Part shown: positions 28,331-36,080 of the stretch, piece by piece
How the letters are laid out: the number at the start of each line of letters is the position of its first letter
How positions within the stretch are numbered: position 1 is the stretch's first letter
Assembly: GCF_049275935.1 (NCBI RefSeq)
Contig: NZ_CP184830.1
Coordinates: 1,550,001 to 1,614,000, forward strand
Origin: Endozoicomonas_A sp049275935
GTDB lineage: Bacteria > Pseudomonadota > Gammaproteobacteria > Pseudomonadales > Endozoicomonadaceae
Direction: 5' to 3'
Length of the DNA stretch: 64,000 nt
Program-made: the position numbers and the translations under genes
The notes under the pieces: generated by a model
What the model was told of the DNA's origin: nothing
The model's input: the letters and a program-made list of their open reading frames with translations, nothing else
The model's database searches: none

Positions 28331-29380
28331 ATGTTCTTTTTACGGATCGCATTGCTCTCTGTACTCTCCCCATGGACACTGAAGGCCGATCACTGCCCTA
28401 TTTGTCTGGCTTGCTTTCATGGCCGAAGTCTGCCCCCTGTAGTCGTCAAAACCCAATGTTGTGGTCACCGCTTCGATCTGGACTGTATTTCAAGGTGCTT
28501 TGTTGATCAGCCCATCGGCTCACGTCGGTGCGCTATGTGTCGACAAGACCCGACGCCTTTGGTGAATCTGAACACCGGTGAATCTCACCCTGATACATTT
28601 TTCCCCGATCAGGCATTTTATGATGCCTGTAATTACGGGGAGTTGGATCAGGTGGAGAGGTCGCTGGCAGAAGGCGTCAATGTCAATGCCGTTATGACGG
28701 ATGGTTTGACTGCCTTGATGTTGGCATCCATCAGGGGGCACACGGATGTCGTCGAACGTCTGATCAACGCCGGAGCGGACGTCAACACCGCTCGGAATAG
28801 GGATGGCGCCACCCCACTGCTCTTCGCTGCCCAGGAAAATAACACCGACTGCTTGAAGCTCCTGATCAATAAAGGGGCAGATCTCAATGCTGGGGCCAAC
28901 AGTGGTGCCACCCCTGTGTACATCGCTGCGCAAGAAAATCATATCGACTGCCTGAAACTCCTGATCAACGCCGGGGCGGATATCAACGCCCGGACTGAGG
29001 ATGGCGCCAGCCCACTGTTCATGGCTGCGCAGGAAAATAACACCGACTGCGTGAAACTCCTGATTGAAGAGGGGGCGGATCTCAACGCAACTTTGTCGCA
29101 TGGTGCCACCCCGCTGTTTATCGCTGCTGGGAAAGGCCATACTGGCTGCGTAAAACTCCTGATCAACGCCGGGGCAAACCTTGACGCTGCCCGTTCGGGT
29201 GGTGCCACCGCACTGTACATCGCTGCTGAGTTCGGTAATACCGACTGCGTGAAACTCCTGATCAACGCCGGGGCAGCTCTCAACGCCGCCTTGTCGGATG
29301 GCACTACCCCACTCGCCATCGCAACCGGGATGGGCAATGCTGACTGCGCGAGACTACTGATTAACGCCGGGGCAAGGTAG
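28331..29380 (+). CDS. RA17: RING-ankyrin protein with hydrophobic leader, amber before CaaX
   Basis: 349 residues. The leader MFFLRIALLSVLSPW, then TLKA-D, has a basic residue, a hydrophobic core and a small residue before Asp, like a short signal peptide. The RING is CPIC, CCGHRFDLDC, CAMC, the Asp variant. Eight ankyrin repeats follow. The TAG at 29378-29380 is followed in frame by 16 sense codons ending CIIQ and TGA (29429-29431). Amber read-through would give the same CaaX terminus as RA16. Confidence 0.9.
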   Translation: MFFLRIALLSVLSPWTLKADHCPICLACFHGRSLPPVVVKTQCCGHRFDLDCISRCFVDQPIGSRRCAMCRQDPTPLVNLNTGESHPDTFFPDQAFYDACNYGELDQVERSLAEGVNVNAVMTDGLTALMLASIRGHTDVVERLINAGADVNTARNRDGATPLLFAAQENNTDCLKLLINKGADLNAGANSGATPVYIAAQENHIDCLKLLINAGADINARTEDGASPLFMAAQENNTDCVKLLIEEGADLNATLSHGATPLFIAAGKGHTGCVKLLINAGANLDAARSGGATALYIAAEFGNTDCVKLLINAGAALNAALSDGTTPLAIATGMGNADCARLLINAGAR

Positions 29381-29579
29381 AAAAGATTGGCAAGGAAGGG
29401 AACAACAGAAAGGCCTTGTATTATCCAGTGAACACGGCTTTCAGTGGTTGTCGGCTTCTGTATTTTAAAATGCGTGATTATTTAGCCACAGCAAACTTTG
29501 ATAGGCCTATAAATAAACTACCATAATTTTTCGGCATCAAACCCTAGTAGCCTCCTAGCCACTTGCTTGACCAATACAG

Positions 29580-31235
29580 ATGTTCTTCTTACGGATCGCA
29601 TTGCTCTCTATCCTCTCCCCATGGACACTGAAGGCCGATCAATGTCCTATTTGTTTGGCTTACTTTCATGGCAGAACTGAAGCCCCTGTGATCGTCAAAA
29701 CCCAATGTTGTGGTCACCGCTTCGATCTGGACTGTATTTCAAGGTGCTTTGTTGATCAGCCCATCGGCTCACGTCGGTGCGCTATGTGTCGACAAGACCC
29801 GATGCCTTTGGTGAATCTGAACACCGGTGAATCTCACCCTGATACATTTTTTCCCGATCAGGCGTTTTATGATGCCTGTGTTGACGGGGAGTTGAATCTG
29901 GTGGAGAGGTCAGCGGCAGAAGGCGTTAATGTAAATGCCATTACGCATGGTGATTTCACTGCCTTGATGATCGCATCTTACCGGGGGCACAAGGCTATCG
30001 TCGAATGCCTGATCAGTGCCGGAGCGAATCTCAACGCCGCCTGTGAGACTGGTGCCACTGCGCTATTCTTCGCTGCCCAGGAAAATCACACAGACTGCGT
30101 GGAACTCCTGATCAACGCCGGGGCAGATCCCAAGACGCGAACCAGGAGACGCGCTACCCCGCTGTTTATTGCTGCTGAGAAAGGCCACACCGACTGCGTA
30201 AAACTCCTGATCAACGCCGGGGCGGATCTCAACGCTACTTTGTCGGATGGTGCCACCCCGCTGTGTATTGCTGCTGAGAAAGGCCAGACCGACTGCGTAA
30301 AACTCCTGGTCAACGCTGGGGCGGATCTCAACGCTACATTGTCAGATGGTGCCACCCCGCTGTTTATCGCTGCTGAGAAAGGCCATACTGGCTGCGTAAA
30401 ACTCCTGATCAACGCCGGGGCCGATCCCAGGACGCGAACCAGGAGAGGCGCTACCCCTCTGTTCATCGCTGCTGCGAAAGGCAATATCGACTGCGTGAAA
30501 CTCCTGATCAACGCCAGGGCGGATCTCAACGCTACTGCGTCGGATGGTACCACCCCGCTGTTTACTGCTGCTGAGAAAGGCCAGACCGACTGCGTAAAAC
30601 TCCTGATCATCGCCGGGGCGAATCTCAACGCCGCCTGTGAGGTTGGTGCCACTGCGCTGTTCATAGCTACCCAGAATGGCAATACTGACTGCGTGGAACT
30701 CCTGATCAACGCCGGGGCAGATCCCAAGACGCGAACCAGGAGAGGCGCTACCCCACTGTTCATCGCTGCTGCGAAAGGCAATATCGACTGCGTGAAACTC
30801 CTGATCAACACCAGGGCGGATCTCAATGCTACTGCGTCGGATGGTGCCACCCCGCTGTTTATCGCAGCCCAGAAGGGCAATACCGACTGCCTGAAGCTCC
30901 TGATCAGTGCCGGGGCGGATATCAACGCCCAGCCTGAAGATGGCGCCACCCCACTGTTCATTGCTACACAAGAAAATCACATTGACTGCGTGAAACTCCT
31001 GAACAACGCCGGGGCGGATCTCAACACCGCCAGGATTAAGGATGGTGCCACCCCGGTGTTCGCCGCTGCTGTGAAAGGCAATACCGAATGCGTGGAACTC
31101 CTGATCAACGCCGGGGCTAATCTCAACATCCGCCGGACTTCGGATGGCGCCACTCCAATGTTCGCCGCTGCTGCGAAAGGCAATTCCGACTGCGTAAAAC
31201 TCCTGGTCAACGCCGGGGCCAGACAGGAAAGATAG
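29580..31235 (+). CDS. RA18: RING-ankyrin protein with TRTRR modules
   Basis: 551 residues, hydrophobic leader MFFLRIALLSILSPW. The RING is CPIC, CCGHRFDLDC, CAMC. Of 14 ankyrin repeats, three carry an unusual basic loop (PKTRTRR or PRTRTRR) in place of the usual NARTKD. The modules containing it start near 30117, 30418 and 30717, a recent internal multiplication with about 300 bp spacing. The TAG stop (31233-31235) is followed in frame by ARKGTTERPCIIQ and TGA, again an amber codon before a CaaX box. The 3' flank and spacer are nearly identical to those of RA17. Confidence 0.9.
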   Translation: MFFLRIALLSILSPWTLKADQCPICLAYFHGRTEAPVIVKTQCCGHRFDLDCISRCFVDQPIGSRRCAMCRQDPMPLVNLNTGESHPDTFFPDQAFYDACVDGELNLVERSAAEGVNVNAITHGDFTALMIASYRGHKAIVECLISAGANLNAACETGATALFFAAQENHTDCVELLINAGADPKTRTRRRATPLFIAAEKGHTDCVKLLINAGADLNATLSDGATPLCIAAEKGQTDCVKLLVNAGADLNATLSDGATPLFIAAEKGHTGCVKLLINAGADPRTRTRRGATPLFIAAAKGNIDCVKLLINARADLNATASDGTTPLFTAAEKGQTDCVKLLIIAGANLNAACEVGATALFIATQNGNTDCVELLINAGADPKTRTRRGATPLFIAAAKGNIDCVKLLINTRADLNATASDGATPLFIAAQKGNTDCLKLLISAGADINAQPEDGATPLFIATQENHIDCVKLLNNAGADLNTARIKDGATPVFAAAVKGNTECVELLINAGANLNIRRTSDGATPMFAAAAKGNSDCVKLLVNAGARQER

Positions 31236-31414
31236 GCAAGGAAGGGAACAACAGAAAGGCCTTGTATTATCCAGTGAACACGGCTTTCAGTGGTTGTCGG
31301 CTTCTGTATTTTAAAATGCGTGATTATTTAGCCACAGCAAACTTTGATAGGCCTATAAATAAACTACCATAATTTTTCTGCATCAAACCCTGGCCACTTG
31401 CCTGACCAACACAG

Positions 31415-33493
31415 ATGTTCTTCTTACGGATCGCATTGCTCTCTATCCTCTCACCGTGGACACTGAAGGCCGATCACTGTCCTATTTGTTTGGCTTACTT
31501 TCATGGCAGAACTGAAGCCCCTGTGATCGTCAAAACCCAATGTTGTGGTCACCGCTTCGATCTGGACTGTATTTCAAGGTGTTTTGTTGATCAGCCCATC
31601 GGCTCACGCCAGTGCGCTATGTGTCGGCAAGACCCGATGCCTGTAGTGAATCTGAACACTGGTGCATCTCATCCGGATACATTTTTTCCCGATGAGACGT
31701 TTTTTAATGCCTGTTTAAACGGGGATTTGGATCAGGTGGAGAGGTCACTGGCAGAAGGCGTCAATGTCAATGCCATTACGCATGATGATTTCACTGCCTT
31801 GATGATCGCATCTTACCGGGGGCACAAGGCTATCGTCGAGTGCCTGATCAACGCCGGAGCGAATCTCAACGCCACCAGTGAGGCTCGTGCCACGGCACTG
31901 TTCCTCGCTGCCCAGGAAAATAACACCGACTGCGTGAATCTCCTGATCAAGGCAGGGGCGGATATCAACACCAGAATTGAAGATGACATCACTCCGCTGT
32001 ACATCGCTGTCCTGAGAAATAGCATCGACTGTGTGAAACTCTTGATCAACGCCGGGGCGAATCCCAACGCCGCCGATGGGGATGGTGGCACGGTACTGTT
32101 CCTCGCTGCCCAGAATAATAACACCGACTGCGTGAATCTCCTGATCAAGGCCGGTGCAGATCTCAATGCGGTGGCTGAGGATGGCTCCACCCCACTGTTC
32201 ATGGCCGCCCAGTTGGGCAATACCGACTGCGTGAAAGCCCTGATCGAAGCAAAGGCGAACCTCAACATCAAAACTGAGGATGGCAACACCCCGCTGCTCA
32301 TCGCTGCTGCGAAAGGCAATACCGACTGCGTGAAAGCCCTGATCGAAGCCAAGGCAGATCTCAATGCCGGGCCTAGGTATGGCGTCACCCCGCTGCTCTT
32401 GGCTGCCCAGGAAAATAACGCCGACTGCATGAAAGCCCTGATCAAGGCCGGGGTTGATATCAACACCCGAACTGAAGACGGCATCAGCCCGCTGTTCATG
32501 GCAGTCCTGCGTAATAACACCGACTGCGTGAAACTCCTGATCAGCGCCGGGGCGGATCTCAACCCCAGGAATAAGAGTGGCTCCACCCCATTGCTTATCG
32601 CTGCACGAAAAAATCACACCGCCTGCCTGAAACTCCTGATCAACGCCGGGACGGATCTCAACCCCCGGAATGAGAGAGGCGTCACCCCAATGTTTATCGC
32701 TGCAAAAGAAAATAACACCGACTGTTTGAAACTCTTGATTAAAGCCGGGGCTGATCTCAACGCCCAGAATAATGATGGCGCCAGCCCGCTTTTCATGGCT
32801 GCACAAGAAAATAGCACCGACTGCCTGAAACTCCTGATCAACGCCGGGGCAGATCTCAACGCCGCCCTGATCCAGGATGGTGCCACCCCGCTGCTCATCG
32901 CTGCGCAAGAAAATAACACCGACTGCCTGAAACTCCTGATCAACGCCGGGGCAGATATCAACGCCCGGACTAAGGATGGCGTCAGCCCACTGTTAATAGC
33001 TGCACAAGAAAATCACATCGACTGCGTTAAACTTCTGATCAAAGAGGGGGCGGATCTCAACGCCATCTGGACCAAGCTTGGTGCCACACCGTTGTTCGTT
33101 GCTGCCTATAGAAATAACACCGACTGCTTGAAACTCCTGATCAACGCCGGGGCAGATATCAACATCCCGGGTAAGGATGGCACCACCCCGCTATTCATTG
33201 CAGCCCGGAAGGGCAATACCGAATGCATGGAACTTCTGATCAACGCCGGGGCTGACCTCAACGCCCGAAGGACTGAGGATGGCGCGACCACGCTGTTCAT
33301 CGCAGCCCGGGATGGCAATATAGAGTGTCTGAAACGCCTGATCAGGGCCGAGGCAGATATCAACGCCGCCTTGTCGGATGGCACTACTCCTCTCGCCATC
33401 GCGACCGAGATGGGCAATGCTGGCTGCGCGAGACTCCTGATCAATGCCGGAGCAAGGGAGGGAACAACAGAAAGTCGTTGTATTATCCAGTGA
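31415..33493 (+). CDS. RA19: RING-ankyrin protein, hydrophobic leader and CIIQ tail
   Basis: 692 residues, hydrophobic leader MFFLRIALLSILSPW then TLKA-D. The RING is CPIC, CCGHRFDLDC, CAMC. It has 18 ankyrin repeats, several shared with RA13, RA16 and RA20. It ends TTESRCIIQ and TGA. It is the only copy in which a hydrophobic leader and an uninterrupted CaaX box coexist. If the leader were a Sec signal, the protein would need a further route to reach host prenyltransferases, so the two predictions are in tension and worth testing on this gene. Confidence 0.9.
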   Translation: MFFLRIALLSILSPWTLKADHCPICLAYFHGRTEAPVIVKTQCCGHRFDLDCISRCFVDQPIGSRQCAMCRQDPMPVVNLNTGASHPDTFFPDETFFNACLNGDLDQVERSLAEGVNVNAITHDDFTALMIASYRGHKAIVECLINAGANLNATSEARATALFLAAQENNTDCVNLLIKAGADINTRIEDDITPLYIAVLRNSIDCVKLLINAGANPNAADGDGGTVLFLAAQNNNTDCVNLLIKAGADLNAVAEDGSTPLFMAAQLGNTDCVKALIEAKANLNIKTEDGNTPLLIAAAKGNTDCVKALIEAKADLNAGPRYGVTPLLLAAQENNADCMKALIKAGVDINTRTEDGISPLFMAVLRNNTDCVKLLISAGADLNPRNKSGSTPLLIAARKNHTACLKLLINAGTDLNPRNERGVTPMFIAAKENNTDCLKLLIKAGADLNAQNNDGASPLFMAAQENSTDCLKLLINAGADLNAALIQDGATPLLIAAQENNTDCLKLLINAGADINARTKDGVSPLLIAAQENHIDCVKLLIKEGADLNAIWTKLGATPLFVAAYRNNTDCLKLLINAGADINIPGKDGTTPLFIAARKGNTECMELLINAGADLNARRTEDGATTLFIAARDGNIECLKRLIRAEADINAALSDGTTPLAIATEMGNAGCARLLINAGAREGTTESRCIIQ

Positions 33494-33630
33494 ACACGGC
33501 TTTCAGTTGTTGTCGGCTTCTGTATTTTAAAATGCGTGATTATTTAGCCACAGCAAACTTTGATAGGCCCATAAATAAACTACCATAATTTTTCTGCATC
33601 AAACCCTGGCCACTTGCTTGACCAACACAG

Positions 33631-35181
33631 ATGTTCTTTTTACGGATCGCATTGCTCTCTGTACTCTCCCCATTGACACTTAAGGCCGATCACTGTCCTG
33701 TTTGTTTGGCTTACTTTCATGGCCGAAGTCCAGCCCCTGTGGTCGTCAAAACCCAATGTTGTGGTCACCGCTTCGATCTGGACTGTATTTCAAGATGTTT
33801 TGTTGATCAGCCCATCGGCTCACGTCGGTGCGCTATTTGTCGGCAGGACCCGATGCCTGTGGTGAATCTGAACACCGGTGAATCTCACCCGGATACATTT
33901 TTCCCCGATCAGACGTTTTATAGTGCCTGTCTGAACGGAGATTTGGATCAGTTGAATAGGTCACTGGCAGAAGGCGTCAATGTCAATGCCGTTATGACGA
34001 ATGGCTTGACTGCCTTGCTGATCGCATCCTACCGGGGACACAAGGCTATCGTGGAACGCCTTATCAACGCCGCAGCGAATCTCAACGCTGTCGATGAGGC
34101 TGGTGCCACGGCACTGTTCATCGCTGCCCAGGAAAATAACACCGACTGCGTGAAACTCCTGATCAATGCCGAGGCGGATATCAACGCCCGGGCTGAGGAT
34201 GGCGCCAGCCCACTGTTCATCGCTACACAAGAAAATCACATCGACTGCCTGAAACTCCTGATCAACGCCGGGGCCGATCTCAATGCCGTCTGGATCGAGG
34301 ATGGTGCCACCCCGCTATTCATCGCAGCCCAGAAGGGCAATACCGACTGCGTGGAACTCCTTATCAACGCCGGGGCGGATATCAACGCCCGGGCTGAGGA
34401 TGGCGCCAGCCCACTGTTCATCGCTACACAAGAAAATCACATCGACTGCGTCAAACTCCTGATCAACGCCGGGGCCGATCTCAATGCCGTCTGGATCAAG
34501 GATGGTACCACCCCGTTGTTCATAGCTGCACAAGAAAATCACATCGACTGCCTGAAACTCCTGATCAACGCCGGGGCGGATATCAACATCCCGAGTGAGA
34601 ATGGCATCACCCCACTATTCATCACAGCCCAGGAGGGCAATACCGACTGCGTGGAACTCCTCATCAACGCCGGGGCCGATCTCAACCTCCGGAATAAGAG
34701 TGGCTCCACCCCATTGCTTATCGCTGCACAAAAAAATCACACCGACTGCCTGAAACTCCTGATCAATGCCGGGGCGGATATCAACGCCCGGACTGAGGAT
34801 GGCACCACCCCGCTACTCATAGCAGCCGAGAAGGGCAATACCGACTGCGTGCAACTCCTGATCAACGCCGGGGCGAATATCAACGCCCGGGCTGAGGATG
34901 GCGCCAGCCCACTGTTCATCGCTACACAAGAAAATCACATCGACTGTGTGAAACTCCTGATCAACGCCGGGGCCGATCCCAATGCCGTCTGGATCGAGGA
35001 TGGTGCCACCCCGTTGCTCATGGCTGTACAAGAAGATAACACCGACTGCGTGGAACTCCTTATCAACGCCGGGGCTGACCTCAACGCCGTCTTGTCGGAT
35101 GGCACCACTCTTCTTGCCATCGCAACCGGGATGGGCAATGCTGACTGCGAGAGACTCCTGATCAACGCCGGGGCAAGGTAG
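33631..35181 (+). CDS. RA20: last RING-ankyrin gene of the array
   Basis: 516 residues, leader MFFLRIALLSVLSPL. The RING is CPVC, CCGHRFDLDC, CAIC (Asp variant). Of 13 ankyrin repeats, a two-repeat module of 67 codons is present three times: INARAEDGASPLFIATQENH begins near 34183, 34384 and 34882. It stops with TAG right after GAR; the in-frame sequence beyond it is scrambled (RHHPIQ instead of RCIIQ). Downstream of this gene the spacer sequence decays and the array ends. Confidence 0.9.
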   Translation: MFFLRIALLSVLSPLTLKADHCPVCLAYFHGRSPAPVVVKTQCCGHRFDLDCISRCFVDQPIGSRRCAICRQDPMPVVNLNTGESHPDTFFPDQTFYSACLNGDLDQLNRSLAEGVNVNAVMTNGLTALLIASYRGHKAIVERLINAAANLNAVDEAGATALFIAAQENNTDCVKLLINAEADINARAEDGASPLFIATQENHIDCLKLLINAGADLNAVWIEDGATPLFIAAQKGNTDCVELLINAGADINARAEDGASPLFIATQENHIDCVKLLINAGADLNAVWIKDGTTPLFIAAQENHIDCLKLLINAGADINIPSENGITPLFITAQEGNTDCVELLINAGADLNLRNKSGSTPLLIAAQKNHTDCLKLLINAGADINARTEDGTTPLLIAAEKGNTDCVQLLINAGANINARAEDGASPLFIATQENHIDCVKLLINAGADPNAVWIEDGATPLLMAVQEDNTDCVELLINAGADLNAVLSDGTTLLAIATGMGNADCERLLINAGAR

Positions 35182-35356
35182 GAAAAAAGGCATCATCCCA
35201 TTCAGCAAACAGCGTGAAGTACCTCCGGATGCCGTTGCCCGAAAGGGCGACATGATCCGATGCCTGTGTTGCGAAGGATTTGCAGAGAAACCTGAACACT
35301 GGCTTTTTTATTGCGGTCACCCGGGAAGCAAGCGGCTCACTGTCTCGCTTACTGTG
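35182..35356. other. Degenerate end of the RA array
   Basis: Non-coding. At 35247-35275 the sequence resembles the 3' part of the RING coding region (compare AAGACCCGATGCCTGTGTTG in RA1), including an almost exact match to CCGATGCCTGTGTTG. The usual spacer motifs are absent. I read this as the eroded boundary of a former further unit. There is no intact ORF. Confidence 0.45.
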
Positions 35357-35390
35357 GTGAACTACTCGCTGCTAGGAGCGAGTAGTTCAC
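35357..35390. terminator. Perfect 14-bp hairpin between convergent array and bio operon
   Basis: GTGAACTACTCGCT (35357-35370) is the exact reverse complement of AGCGAGTAGTTCAC (35377-35390), with a six-base loop. It lies seven bases beyond the bioD stop and between two convergent transcription units, the usual place for a bidirectional terminator. Neither strand has a clear U-tract after the stem, so rho-independent function is uncertain. Confidence 0.5.
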
Positions 35391-35396
35391 AAAAGA

Positions 35397-36080
35397 TCAG
35401 ACAGTTAAAGGAGAGAGATCAAGACTGACTACCGCGTCACCCGCCTGTTGTTCAGAACACCAGGGGACAACGCCAAGGCAGGGCGCATGAATTGACTGCT
35501 TGAGAGCTTCAACATTTTCCTGAAAACGGCTCATATCGGGATCCACCTGATTGGCCACCCAACCCGCCAGCTGACAACCACTTTGCAAAATGGATTCGAC
35601 CGTCAACAGGGAATGACTGATACATCCCAGCTTCATTCCTGCCACCAGAATCACCGGAAGGTTCATCGCCTTAGCCAGATCGGCCAGCATCTCCCGGTCG
35701 TTCAGGGGGACTCGCCAACCGCCCGCGCCTTCAATGAAAGAAAGATCATGGCGGGTCATCAGGGCCCCACGGCAAAAACCGGTCAGACGATCGACAGTGA
35801 TTCGCCGACCTTCTTCCTGTGCCGCAATATGAGGGGCAATGGGTGCTTCAAAAAGAACCGGATTAACCTGTGAATAACTCAACTTGATATTCATGGCACT
35901 CATCAGGTTCAGGGCATCAGCATTTCTTGGGCCGTCTGAAGTCTCATCGGAGCCCGCAGCCACCGGTTTCAGGGCCAGTGTTTTAAGCCCTTGCTCATTG
36001 GCAGCCTGCAACATTACACAGGTGACAAAAGTCTTCCCGGCATCCGTATCGGTGCCGGTGACAAAAAACGTTCTAGGCAT
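35397..36080 (-). CDS. bioD: Dethiobiotin synthetase BioD
   Basis: ATP-dependent closure of the ureido ring of 7,8-diaminopelargonic acid to dethiobiotin in the cytoplasm. 227 residues, the normal length. The P-loop is GTDTDAGKT near residue 8, close to the family N-terminus. EGAGGW around residue 117 is the conserved segment near the substrate. It is the last gene of the minus-strand operon bioB-F-H-C-D and overlaps the bioC stop by 8 bases, so translation is probably coupled. The stop is TGA. Downstream lies a strong hairpin. Confidence 0.96.
   Translation of the reverse strand: MPRTFFVTGTDTDAGKTFVTCVMLQAANEQGLKTLALKPVAAGSDETSDGPRNADALNLMSAMNIKLSYSQVNPVLFEAPIAPHIAAQEEGRRITVDRLTGFCRGALMTRHDLSFIEGAGGWRVPLNDREMLADLAKAMNLPVILVAGMKLGCISHSLLTVESILQSGCQLAGWVANQVDPDMSRFQENVEALKQSIHAPCLGVVPWCSEQQAGDAVVSLDLSPLTV

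Noticed and set aside
1..35181. CRISPR or satellite repeat interpretation of the 99-bp periodicity
   Set aside because: Units are contiguous, in frame and encode ankyrin repeats; there are no spacers of constant length and no cas genes.
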